Assembly: GCA_020726505.1 (NCBI GenBank)
Contig: JAHLEZ010000035.1
Coordinates: 62,001 to 126,000, forward strand
From: Leptodontidium sp. MPI-SDFR-AT-0119
Taxonomy: Eukaryota; Ascomycota; Leotiomycetes; Helotiales; Leptodontidiaceae
Direction of reading: 5' to 3'
DNA length: 64,000 nt
Part shown: in pieces, positions 21,580-32,880 of the stretch
How positions within the stretch are numbered: the stretch's first letter is position 1
Layout of the letters: the number at the start of each line of letters is the position of its first letter
The notes under the pieces: model-generated
Told to the model about the DNA's origin: nothing
Database searches by the model: none
What the model saw: only the letters and a program-made list of their open reading frames with translations
Position numbers and translations under genes: made by a program

Positions 21580-23788
21580 ATGGCTGAGAGACCGCCTTCT
21601 GTCACCTCGGTTTCGAAGAGCCGAACTTGGAGAGGATGGCTCTGGGACTCAGCGGATGTCTCCAAAGAAGAAAGACGGTTTCTTCTCAAGGTTAGCGTCT
21701 CGCGTCTCGCGTCGAAATTATGACATCCATCTAATGAATAATTTGTAGCTGGACTTTACGTTGTTAACATTCGGAACTTTGGGAATGTTGATCAAATGGG
21801 TAAGTGAAGCGTGGCATCTGCTGTGCATTGTAGACTGACTGTTGAAAAGATTGATACTTCGAACATCACCAATGCTTTTGTTTCTGGCATGAAAGAAGAC
21901 CTTAATCTTTACCAGAATCAGTACAACTATGTTGTTCTGTCATGGACGATTGGTTACATCATCGGGCAATGGGTACGTGTACAGGGCTCCTCCGTCCATG
22001 GTGAAGTTGGAGCTGACAGAGATCGACTAGCCTTCCAACTTCATCTTGACTCGAGTACCGGCTCACAGTAAGTTCTTTCATTCAAGCTTAGGCTACCATG
22101 GACATCGTTTCTGACTAGTTCCAGTTTGGATTCCATTCCTTGAGCTCGGGTGGACAGTTTTCACATTCAGTCTTGCTGGCGCCAAGTCCTACACCCATCT
22201 GCTTGCTCTTCGATTTGTCGTTGGTCTTTTCGAGGCTGGCTACTGGCCAGCGCTGTACTATATTCTCGGCAGTTGGTACAACAAACGTAAGTTCCTCTCG
22301 AGACACAAATCGCGACCCCCAATAACACTTATTTAGGGGAATTGGGAAAGCGCAATGGCATTCTTCAATCTGCTGTCTCAATCGCACCAATCTTCAGTGG
22401 TTTCCTCCAAGCTGGAATTTATAATTCACTGGACGGGCACCTCGGTCTCGCTGGTTGGAGATGGCTTTTCAGTAAGCATAGATCACCGCGCTTACCTACA
22501 TCGTCTAACATCTGTGCAGTAATTAATGGAGTCATCTCTCTTCCCGTCGCTGTTCTCGCTTTCTTCTTCCTGCCGGACACCCCTGGAACCGCCAAGCCCA
22601 ACTGGGTCTTCACTGCACGTGTATGTATACATCTGTTGCCCACTGCAACGAAGAGCTTGCGCTGATAAGAATATTTCATCCAGGAAGTCGAGCTTGCAAA
22701 AGAAAGAATGGCCAGGGTTGGTCGTACTCCCGAGGGAAAGCCATACACGCTCAAGACCATTCTCGGCTATTTGACCAGCTGGAAAACTCTTCTCTTCACT
22801 CTCATCTTCAGTAAGTCTTTCCGGATATCGAGAAGTAGACTGTACTGAACTTTACAGCCATGCAACCATTCGGCAGCCAACCCGCAACGTCTTTCGTCTT
22901 CTGGCTCAAAGCACACAACAAGAAGGGGAAGCCTCCTGTCTACACCATCGCGCAAATCGTAAGTTATCACCTCATCATCACAGTTCAAAAATATTCTAAC
23001 TTGACCATAGAATGAGTACCCGACCATTGGCAATGCATTCATCGCAGTCTACTCCCTCCTCACGGTCTGGATCTCCGATGGTCCGCTGAAAGGCCGTCGC
23101 TGGCCAACCATCATCTTTGGTAACCTGATCGCCATCGTTATCTTCACTTTACTAGTTGTCACTCCCGTGTTTGGCCCATTTTCTCACCGCGCACCGCTTT
23201 ACATCATGTCTTCGATTGGAGGAAGTGCTGTGCCGTTGACCATGGCGTAAGTGGATCTCCCACCCCTTACTATCCTGCTCGTGGAAGTACTGTACTGATA
23301 CCTTGTATTGCAACAGATGGATGACAGAGTTAATTTCCGACAATGCTGAGCAGAGAGCTTTCACTGCGGCGGCAATGAACACGCTTCAATGTAAGTATAC
23401 AATCTATACCACGACTACCCAGCTAACCCTCTTTCCCAGATACATTCTCTGCTTGGATTCCTCTCGTATGGTTCCAACAGATCCACCAACCAAATGGTAC
23501 GCCATTACCACTCACTTCAATTCTCATTTTCTGTCGCACTGATACTGATCGTTCTCTTTAGTCACCGCTGGAAACCGCGCAGCAGCAGTCGTAGCCGGTC
23601 TGAACATCATAGTCTACATCATCATCGCGGTGCTCGCTCACAGGGAGAAGCTGCAGAAGAAACGAGCTGGCGTACTTTCACCTGCTTCTCCTATTGATGA
23701 TCCGGAGTCTTCAAGTATAGGCGAAGGGAGTGAGAAGAAAGTATCCTTGGTCCAGGAGCAGGATGTCACTCCTGTGATTAAGAGCTAG
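21580..23788 (+). CDS. MFS transporter, FEN2/Liz1 (pantothenate/allantoate permease) family
   Basis: Thirteen exons joined by twelve short introns, all GT..AG with matching phases (for example WLFI-INGVISLP and RVPAH-IWIPFLE across junctions). Start MAERPPSVTSVSKSRTWRG at 21580. Family hallmarks of the anion:cation symporter group appear in order: KEERRFLLKLDFTLLTFGTL (TM1), NITNAFVSGMKEDL, YNYVVLSWTIGYIIGQWPSN (TM2), LRFVVGLFEAGYWPALYYIL, SWYNKRELGKRNGI and LPDTPGTAKPNW. A second half follows, ending in HREKLQKKRAG and a cytoplasmic acidic/Ser-rich tail. In yeast FEN2 imports pantothenate; paralogs carry allantoate, biotin or nicotinate, so the substrate is not fixed by sequence. It is a plasma-membrane protein with about 12 helices. 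No broken codons seen. Confidence 0.9.
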
Positions 23789-24510
23789 ATTATGAGAATG
23801 GGTTTGATGATGATGGGAACGAAATAAGAATCGTGGATTCTATGAGAGGTTCTTATTCTAGCTAGGTTAGGGGTTGTATCTACTTTCTGTCGAACGGAAA
23901 TTCAAATCCTTTGACTGTCAGATGAAGAAAATGGATTTGACGAACAAACATTCAGCCTACTTTTTTCTTTTTGGTTTTGACAATAATACGCCGTACTGTA
24001 GATGATCCCAAGCTTCGGCCAGCCTAATCGCTCCTAAACATCACTCAATGATGATCATCTCTGTACTTCGTGTCTCCATAACTGCTATCAATTGGACCTC
24101 CCGTGATGCAACTCCCACTCTTTTGAACCTCCGACATTCTTGTCGGTTAGCAGTTCCAACATTGGCCGCAGAGAGAGGCAATGGACGATTTCCTGTCATT
24201 TCCTCCAAGACAAGCATCCAGACACGATATCTTTTAGAACCCAAATCAGATTTCCGGTCTCGTTGTCGCCCCCACTGTACCGTGACTTCATGAACCAGAC
24301 AAAGCACAAGCAAACATGTCATTCCATTAGATTCGGTATCCATCCAACATACACAACTGCCAGACGAGCCGTCATCAATAAAACCGGATCCAAGTGGCCC
24401 AGTTCCACACTTTTCACCTGGCATCAACAAATCTTCATCATTACTGCCTGAACCTGTCCCCTGCCAGTCGAAATGATACTAGCTTTGACTCCAGGATGCT
24501 GGTTACATGG
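23789..24510. other. Gene-free stretch
   Basis: Terminator side of the permease gene followed by unassigned sequence; open frames on both strands overlap each other and lack family features. Confidence 0.5.
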
Positions 24511-25416
24511 CTAAAAGACCCTTTTATTCCCTCGGCAATAGTGGCTTCCAAGATAAGAAATTTTGCTCGAGCAGCTCCTTGAACAAACGGAGCGTTTTTT
24601 CAAGCCCGGCCACTGAATTTCCCCATCCAGAGAAGCCCGACTCCAACTTGGTGCCAGATATGATTCACTGAGGACCAGTGGGCCATCCTGCCTAAAACTC
24701 CTCTTCCACAAGAGACCAGAATGTAACTCATGCTTCCAGATGCCAGCAAGATATTCCCCATCGTGAAGTATCTGAAACATACCGGCCAGGCCGCTGATGG
24801 CAGGAAGCTTATCATCCGGCATTGTGAGCCTGCGCGAGGTGTAGTTTCCAACCAACCTCCTCCAGAGACTAGGCAGGTCATCCACCTTCTCCGAATTCGC
24901 CCAAGATGTCAAAGGCAAGCCCTTGATTATAGTCGATACCAACTGTGATCCTCCTTTCTCGTGGATTGACAGCTCTCAGCACTCCCAAAACATTACCTTA
25001 TCAGTGAGGTGAATTGTTCGAGGAGACAAAGTTCGCTCCTGCAATGTCCAACCACGTTGGTCCAGATGACGTCCAGCCTAGTGATTGGTATTGCACTACT
25101 GGATGTACATGTCCCTTTCTGTTTTATCTGGGAAAGAGTATACGCCGAGAGGAGCTGCATCAACAGCTCCAGGGTCGCGTGGCCTCAAGAACCCGTCGTC
25201 ACCACAAGATGCATCTCCAGCAGTAATCGTCAGTGCGGAATGCCCATAGTATGATCCCATCTTTGCAGCCTCCCGGATCCAATCGTCGTGATAGTCTTGA
25301 AGAATACACATGGCGTCAATCCAAATGTATTGGAAACCGAGTGTTCTTGTCATGGTAATGGCGTCCCTGAACGTGACAGGCATATCTTCAAGAGAAATTT
25401 GCGCTTCATACTCCAT
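24511..25416 (-). pseudogene. Decayed HET-domain protein gene
   Basis: The minus strand reads VTFRDAITMTRTLGFQYIWI, DAMCILQDYHDDWIREAAKM and YYGHSALTITAGDA, the core of a HET domain. Stop codons follow (after MYIQ, and again about nine codons on), then the typical RGWTLQERTLSPRTIHL, a frame change, and the C-terminal block (DKLPAISGLAGMF, EYLAGIWKHELHSGLLW, PSWSRASLDGEIQW, where PSWSWAS is usual). The N-terminal LSY.WG region is missing upstream of 25416, and the tail after 24511 is absent. It is thus a truncated gene with nonsense and frame lesions. HET proteins trigger self/non-self cell death in fungi; this copy cannot make a full protein. Confidence 0.85.
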
Positions 25417-25511
25417 TAATCCCTCACTTCATTATATCTGGCATCCCACCCAAATCCCGCACAACGGTATAAGTTTTCCCAACCAACGCCTCCCACAAAT
25501 CCAAACGCCCC

Positions 25512-28435
25512 CTAAGCCCTAGTCTTGCACATCAATACCGCCGGCATATCTTCCCCCTTATGCTTTAACAAAAAGTGTTTCCGTACATTATCCCGTCTCG
25601 AAGACTCATATCCGCAGTTCGGGCACTTGATCGCCTTGCATCCCTCGTGCAGGGTCCTGATATGCCGCCGCAAGTTTACGCGTGCGTCTTTGCCGGTGTA
25701 CGATTTCTTGCAGTGCAAGTAGTGGCAGTGCGCTTCTGAGGGAGCGGGGAGGTCACCGCTAGAGCTGGAGGCAGGGGTCGTGGAGGATTGGCGCTCGTTG
25801 CTGGAATTCGGGGAGGGGGGTGAGAGTCTGGGGTTTTGTTAGTCTTAAGATCGATGAAGGGAGGAGGAAGAGAAAGAGGCTGGTATACTTTTGTTTTTTT
25901 GACGGGAGTGAGTTTGAGTTGGAGGACGAGCTGCTTTCATGCCGTGTGGTGATAGGCTCGGCAGTTTGAATAACATTGATGGTGGTGAAGTTGACGTTGT
26001 TCTCGCCATCATCCTCCTTTTTGAAGTTCTGTATTGCCCACTCGATTTCTGTTGCCTCTGTCCTCTTGATGTACGTGGTTGAGTAGTCTTCTTGGTCAGC
26101 AGCATAGCTAGGGTATATGGTCCCATGTCATTCGATCAGAAGCAGCTAGGCATCGTTTTAATGTTTTCGACGCGATTGTAGTGAACGATGTATAGTCACA
26201 GGCAAGATGCTTCGATCCAATATCAGCAACAGATCATCAACGCGGGTAATGAAAGCTTACACGCGCGGTGGTGATGATATATTCTTCAATCTCTCTCACG
26301 GTGTGAAGACGACCAAGCCTCACGAAAGAGTCTGCCATGCACAGCACAGCGTCAGCGGACTCATCTACCTCACCTAAGTCCTCTTTAATGGGTTCAAGAA
26401 CAAGCTTTACGGCTCTAGTGACAAACTCGCCGAATTCTTGAACGGGTCGAGTGTAGCCCTCAGCTTCGTGTTTCTTGCGACGAGAGGTGATACCACAGCC
26501 GGATAAGCAGAATAGAAGATCTCCCAGGCTCGTGATGACTACGTCCATTAGTAAGGGTATGCTGAAGTTAGGGGGGGTTGAAAGAGGAAGAAGAAAGCAG
26601 AAAGTGAAACACATACACTTTATGAACTCCACCGCGACTTGAAACATAATTGTCTCAATGAGACTTCCCAGCAAGGGTGGAACTGTAGGAACCTCATCTG
26701 CTTTTGGCGCTAACAATTCTGTCTGGTCCAGCACCGTCGAGTCGGCGACCGGCGGAGAAGAGTTGCCCAATTTCTTCGGATCAAGTGTGCTAACCGGCTG
26801 GTTGGGCGGGAAAATCTGGGGTGGGCGGTTTGGCGGATGTGTCGTTGGCGCGATATCTGGCGGCTGCTTCTCAAACGCAGCGTTTATGTTGTTCTCCAAT
26901 TGCGGATCACAGAAGTTCAAGAAATCCGCAAACATGAAATTGTCATGTGTACTTGTTTCCTGCAAGAGTCCCTTGACATGGTCATGCAATCCGTAGTCAT
27001 TAGGCTGATTATCTGGATCGAGGTGGCTGTCTAGATCTTGAAGTGCAGACTGTATATCGTTTTCAACGTTGGAGCAGTCTGCAGCCCGAGCTCTTTCGAG
27101 GAAGTTGAAGTCTGATGATGTACTCGTGCCGTATGCCAACATCGACGATGCGGCATAGAGAGGTCCAGTCGAGGCGTTGAATGTCAGACCAATGGGAACC
27201 ATGCTGCCCGGATGTGTCTTTGTTGGAGGCGGTGCTGAATTGGCATCTTTTTCTTTTGAATGCTCCTTGAGGAAGTTAATTTCGGGCCATAAAATCTTGA
27301 CAACCTCATCATAGACAAGCCTATCCTTCTCTTTCTTGATAGCCAGTCGCCATCGATCTGTATCAGCCAGAACCTGAGAGCCTTCCATCCGCCCATGCTT
27401 TTGGAGTAGCTTGGACATAACATAGGATAGACAGGTAAAGGCAAAGATCTCCTTCAATGACTGAGGTTTTTGGCCCTCAAGTACATCTCTAAAGGTCGTT
27501 ATGCCTGTACCAAGCATTCCTTTCGGGCTGCCGTACATTCGTCTCAGCATTTTGATCCCTCTTGAGTTGTGATTGGCAGTGAGTCTGAGGAACTTCATGT
27601 AGTGAAATTTGGATGACAGGCGAAGTTCTTGTAGCGTTGCCCATTGAGACTTCTGTGGAACTTTCTTGGCAATCGTTGGTGGTTTGTCGATCTCCACATT
27701 TGTGGTCTCCTCTGAAGGGACTTCATTGATTGTAGGTACTTCCTTGCTGCACGTATACTGCTGGCTCGCGTAGCCCCTCTCCTCATGTGAGTGGATCCGA
27801 ACTGACTCATATGCAACGCTAGTTAACTGCTCTTGGGCTGGGCCCGGTTGAGAAAAAATGTCTTCTGATAGCTCCGGCCAGTCACACTCATTGCCTTCAT
27901 AATCAAATTGGATGTTCCAGGAATCGTCATTGACGTCAACCAAGGAGGGGACCGTACCATCTTGGAAGAATTGGTCTGTGTAAGAATCGTGGAGATCAAA
28001 AATGCAGTGCGGTGGGATCGAATATGTATCTAGGGCAACATCTGGGGTAGCTAGATTCTGGGGAGTCTTGTCCACCCTCTCCCTATTCTTCCAACGGGTG
28101 CCCAAGTCTCGACCTTGTTCCTCGAGCTCTAGCAGTCTCTTGAGAGATTTGCCAGGAATTCGACCCAAAGGTGTTTCCTCAGCCTGCTCTTCGATTGTAT
28201 CCAGATAGTCAACACCAGCTTGAAGCCCGTCTACTTCACTGTGAAACCTGTTGGTGAAATCTCCATATCCGATGGCATTATGTCTCTCGGTGCTCGGTAC
28301 GGCGCCGGGATAAATACCAAAAGGTGCGTATTCGGCAGGCGCAGCTTTTGATGCTGTTTTATAGCAGATGCAGGCAGAGTAGCCGCATCTTCCACAAGTG
28401 CTGGAGAGCGGCGGGGTTAATCTTGACGAATCCAT
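25512..28435 (-). CDS. C2H2 zinc-finger protein, five exons including a 23-nt micro-exon
   Basis: My model is exons 28435..26617, 26538..26261, 26209..26187, 26107..25889 and 25827..25512, 2655 nt with stop, 884 residues in a single frame. The N terminus has a cysteine cluster (CGRCGYSACICYK, residues about 13-25). A central helical region follows (KSQWATLQELRLSSKFHYMK, LRRMYGSPKGMLGTGIT, TFRDVLEGQKPQSLKEIFAF). The 78-bp intron restores IKFITSLGDLLFCLSG. The micro-exon gives ARHLACDYTSYAADQEDYST across its junctions. The C terminus carries two C2H2-type fingers (CKKSYTGKDARVNLRRH, CPNCGYESSRRDNVRKH) typical of fungal DNA-binding proteins. It is likely a nuclear regulator of unknown targets. 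The alternative is two separate genes, but the 3' part then has no start codon. The micro-exon is inference. Confidence 0.65.
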
Positions 28436-29994
28436 TGTTAGATGCGGGGGCTGGCGATCGGAGGCAGGACGTGCAGAGTGTGAGATTGGATTGAGACCCC
28501 GAAAAATCCGCACCCTCTACGGCGTAGTGAGGACTCAAAGACAAGGCAGAAGTGATGAAAAAGAAGGATGAAAGGAACGTGGCCTTACTGCCAGAGCGGC
28601 GATGTTTTATTGTCCTCGCAGCCCCGGAAAAACTACTGGTGTTGCTGGTTCGCCTTTGTGCTCCGCCTTGTGGCTGGAGGACTTTTTTCCTGGAAATGCA
28701 GGCATTACCGAAAGTCAGGAGGTACGACTGAAGAGAGGACTTAACGCTGCGGCGCGAGGCATACACACCAAAATTAGTATGCGTTTCCATATTACTCTTG
28801 GGGGGCGCCAGACGCTAGCGTTTGATTGGTTTAAAAATATCACCTGACTCTGCATATGTAGGCCTTTTTGAAATGAATAAATATTATTTAGTACAAATTC
28901 AGATACGGCCCCATTGCGGGGACGTATTAAAGCTTGTCCCACCCTCTGAATAAGGCCTTGTCACGAACCTGACCCTACGAAAAGTGGCTTCTTAAACTAC
29001 TTACAATTGGAGAGGCTCGAATTGACGGGGCTATTGACTTCGATTAGAGTCTTTGTACCTTCGTACCTCCTAGCTCTCTCTCTTCAACCCCCGAAGGGGG
29101 GTAGGAGGGGAGTCTAAGGGGTAGGGCTAAGGTACCCCTAAGCAAGGCACATAGTACCTCATAACTAATTAAAAGTATTTTTTTTATATCTTCTTCTTCT
29201 ATATGATATTGAGCGATTTGTGGATCCATTTTTAAAAATACTGTCACGTGAAGCATTTTGATTGGCCGCAGTAAGGCCAATCAGGGCCTGAGGTTGCAAG
29301 GCAGCCACGCACACCGTCAAGAAGCGTCTGGTTTGTGAGATAAGCCCAGGGCTTTACAAGTGAAGAGCGAGATCATGACTCACGATGACCACAATGGCTT
29401 TACAACGAACTCCTCATTTTTATAGCAATGAACCTGGGCGAGAGTCGGCTGAGAATCGGCTATGACTGGCCTGTCCTCTTGTCCTCCCGTTTCACTTGTC
29501 CTCTCGCTTGGAATAAGTATGGCCTGTTTCAAAACCCTTTTGCCCCATTGCATGACTCCCTATTGTCCTCTCTGTCCTCCAACTGACTACTCTCTATTCT
29601 TCTCAGGCGAGAAGTCCTCACTCTTGTCCTCTAGGTCTGATACTTCCCAATTCTGCATCACTTTCTTACAAGCAGTTATCCCTGACATGAAATAACCTCT
29701 TGCGCCATGTTGTTGTCCTCTTATTCAAGAAGATGTCCTCCAAATGCGAGCCTTTACTTAAGAACCAAAGTGCAGTCACTTTTTCCATGAAATCTCTCCC
29801 TGCTCCTTCAACAAGAAAAAAAATTACGCGAATTACGCCATCGTCCCCTACTCGAGCTCTGATCTCAATACTGCTTACTATATTTAAACATTTCACTCTG
29901 CACATTTCATTTGGGTATGATCCAGCATTGAGATTCGCAGAAGTTGTCAGCCATTGTGAGCACAAATACCCTTTCGATCGAACAGGGCCACGTC
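28436..29994. other. Gene-poor stretch with clustered TGTCCTC motifs
   Basis: No supported gene. Eight copies of TGTCCTC (or GTCCTCT variants) occur between about 29468 and 29740, and a near-palindromic CCCCCGAAGGGGGG lies near 29090. Nothing else recognised. Confidence 0.5.
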
Positions 29995-30309
29995 ATGTCT
30001 TCAAAACCGATCACATCATCCACACGTCCTGAGTACCCAGTCCCTTCAACTTCCAACGATGCAAGGTATTTATTCATCCGTCCCCAATCGCCGGGATCGA
30101 CCAATGATTTGAGGTTTCCTAGCCATTCCACACGCTATGGGACAACAAGCTCTTCTCGTGATCAGGGAAGGTTGACTTCATGGGTCGGCACTCCTTCAAA
30201 GTCAGTGTCTATGTTGGATCTGTGGGCGTATGAAAACCGTAAGGAGGTGTTGGCATTCGCTGAGCGGTTGGAAAAGAAGAATTGGGAGGCTGAGAATTCC
30301 CGGCTCTAG
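29995..30309 (+). CDS. Small unknown protein (104 aa)
   Basis: An intronless frame from the ATG at 29995 (MSSKPITSSTRPEYPVPSTS), with coding-like residue use. The N-terminal half is Ser/Thr/Pro-rich and disordered (RYLFIRPQSPGSTNDLRFPS). The C terminus is a short helix (VSMLDLWAYENRKEVLAFAE, then LEKKNWEAENSRL), which could be a dimerising or docking segment. No signal peptide or membrane helix, and no family recognised. The gene ends close to an LTR-like remnant and the nested transposons, so it may itself be a remnant. Confidence 0.4.
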   Translation: MSSKPITSSTRPEYPVPSTSNDARYLFIRPQSPGSTNDLRFPSHSTRYGTTSSSRDQGRLTSWVGTPSKSVSMLDLWAYENRKEVLAFAERLEKKNWEAENSRL

Positions 30310-30439
30310 GGTGTAAGGGACAGAGCAAGTACTGCGTGATGGCGGCGTTAGCGTCAGGGGCTATGATCTGGGGTATATGTAAAATATGGTTTCTTTGCTT
30401 AACGGATTTGATAGGGGCTGATCTCATTGATATAATCGT

Positions 30440-30552
30440 GGCTGTGTGGTAAAGTGAGAATGTAAATAAATTTCTTAGCGCTGATTCTAATCTCAGTCTC
30501 AAACTACAATCGCTACAAGTCCTTGATATTTGGTATGCGCGGAGATGTACAG
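30440..30552 (-). repeat. Left part of an LTR-like remnant split by a mobile element
   Basis: Together with 33691..33860 this forms a stretch that, on the minus strand, starts TGTTAGAATA, carries GAGTCACGGG and CTCTATAAAT, and is interrupted by the inverted-repeat element 30553..33690, with GTACAG present on both sides of the insertion. The outer boundary is not defined. Confidence 0.35.
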
Positions 30553-30644
30553 ACAGTGTGACAAATTTCTACTCTACTACTCGAGTACTACTCTAGAGTA
30601 GTAGAGTAGAGTAGAGTAGAATTAGAGTACCGTATAATTTGGAA

Positions 30645-30664
30645 TACAGCGCCATGGCGCTGTA
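30645..30664. repeat. 20-bp perfect palindrome in the transposon terminus
   Basis: TACAGCGCCATGGCGCTGTA reads the same on both strands. It lies 15 bases inside the left end of the Fot1-like element and overlaps its terminal repeat. Confidence 0.9.
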
Positions 30665-31199
30665 TCTTTTTGGTGGTAAATCGATAGTTTAGGACCTGGC
30701 GCTATAGTCAAGGGTAGCGCTGTAGATCATAATTTCCCCCTAAATCCTTACTAAAATACCCTTTTCTTAATGACTTCCTCTGCCACCTTGACCACATCTT
30801 GATTTCTAATAGCACTCTCATATAGTATCGTTAATATGCCTCTAATTCCGCGTATTCTAGTAAGTCCTTTACTACCTGGTCAAGCTACCTTAAATCTACA
30901 AGGCCTTTTACAACCTCTAAAGCCTCGCTCTCGATAAGGACCAGTTACTAAACAAATAACAGTTCGCTCTTAACGTGTTCTAGGCCGTAAGTATATTAGC
31001 GGAGTCGGTAAATAAGAGACAGTGAAGGCTTTAGCTTAATAGCGTATTTAGAACGACGCTAAAGGTGTTAAGGAACCTAGAGATCAAGACCGTGCGAATC
31101 AACTTATTATAAAGGAAGAAACTGAGGACGATGAGCTCGACGGCTTTATAGATTCGGAATTCGACGACTACGTTACTCGCAAACGATACTCCTATTCTC

Positions 31200-32880
31200 G
31201 AGAATACAAATTAGTAGCCGTTACGTACTAAGAGACTATATACCGTCAACTAAAAGATAGCACCGACGAGCGTATTACTATTCGATATGCCGCCCGCAAA
31301 CTGTGTATCCCAAGGTCAACATTCCGAGGTTAGATCAAGCACAAAAGCGATATTATATACCAAAAAAAAGGGACATATCGTATCTATAAACCGTGGGGCA
31401 AAGTAAAAGAGCTAAAGATAGAAACAAGGCTAAAAGTAAGGTTCGACGAGGCTCGACTTAAGGGGCGTTCTATTTCTGCTAAATAGTTGATTCGGAACGT
31501 TAAGCAGATATATAATTAGCTTTATCCTAAGCGTGTTATTTCTAGGGAAGGAGGTTTAAATCTATACCTTGGATTTCGATAGTCCCCTGGCTAGTTAACT
31601 AGCTTTAAACACCGGCATACTATCTCCTTTAGAGCAAGCACTAAACGAGCTCAAAAGGCACCTAAAGAACTCTAGAATGTAATCGTTAGCTAGCTTTAAT
31701 TCAACCGCCGAAATACTGTTATTACCTTTACCTCCGACTATAGGAAGCCTCGTCCTTCGTCTATACCTGTTATAGGAAAATATAAGCTCTCTAAGATTAC
31801 TAATATAAACCAAACACCACTCGCTTTTAAGTTTCAGAAGGGCCGTACTTACGCTAGTAAAGGCAGTCGAACTGTCACCTTAAAGACAGCAAGAAGTGGC
31901 TAAGACAAACGGCAAGCTACTCTTTAAGTTATTGTTTTCATAAATAGCGTTAACTACTATAAACCTTTACTTATATTTAAGGGAAAGCCTAGCAAAGGAA
32001 ACAAGAATCGACGCCTTAAAATGGCCAGATATCACCTAATAGTCAAGGTAATCTAAAACGATATAATATACGCTAATTCCGAGAACCTCATTAATTAGAT
32101 TAGACAAGACTACTCACATACTTTAGAATATCCTCTCTCCGATTAAGAACCTCGTCTCCTCGTCCTCGACGCTTTTGCCCCTCACAAACACTCTAAAAAG
32201 AAGATCCCTACGAACGAATCTACGAAGGCGAAGGCAAAGAGATTAAAGGCAAAGAGACTGAATTAGCAGATTCGAGATGAGTTCTCAAAGCTCAATGTCA
32301 CCTTATCTCTTATACTTAGAGGCTATACCGGCTACGTTCAAGTGCTTAATGTCGCAATCAACTCACTTTTAAAGGCGATAATCAAGGAGCTAGAGGAGGT
32401 GTATATCGATCAGAACTTAGAGAAGTGGAATAATAATAAGTACTCTATTCAAGACCACAAAATTTTACTCACAAATTAGGTAGGAGAAGCCTAGTTACGT
32501 ATTTATTCCGAGCACAAACAGACCATCGTCAAGACCTTTAGAAACCTTAGTTTATCGTTAAATCCTAACGGCTCTAAAGATAGCGAATTAAAGATTAAAG
32601 ACCTCCTAAATATCTCCGTCGGCGATTATACCTCCTCCTCTACGAACCCCACACCTATCGACGACAACGACGAGCTTAAAGGCAATACAATTGTGGTTAA
32701 AGGCACGTATATTTCAGTAAAGGAGAAGGAGGTTCTATGACAAGAGAAAAAAAACGATATTATAACAGATACAAACAACGATATAGAGAGTGCTTTTGAC
32801 TCCGATTTAAAGCTTAATTCGTTAGAAAAAGAGTCAAGAGACGAAAATCAGGACATAGCAGATGTTATAGAGGAATAATA
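31200..32880 (+). pseudogene. DDE_1 (Fot1/pogo) transposase, stop-riddled
   Basis: A conceptual reading of the plus strand in one main frame keeps the Fot1-like order: an HTH region (ARKLCIPRSTF), a CENP-B-like helical part (IRNVKQIYN, LYPKRVISREGG), GWL-type and FNRRN motifs, TLKTARSG, PLLIFKG, then LLVLDAF for the second catalytic Asp, and GYTGYVQVLNVAINSLLKAI, where related enzymes have a VQPLDV-like motif. Stops interrupt it at tryptophan or glutamine positions (for example FRG*IKHK, ARSG*DKR), and the C-terminal part is low-complexity. No intact frame longer than about 70 codons remains. Confidence 0.75.

Noticed and set aside
29700..30032. 110-residue plus-strand frame overlapping 29995
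   Set aside because: Overlaps the better candidate gene in another frame and has no supporting motifs.
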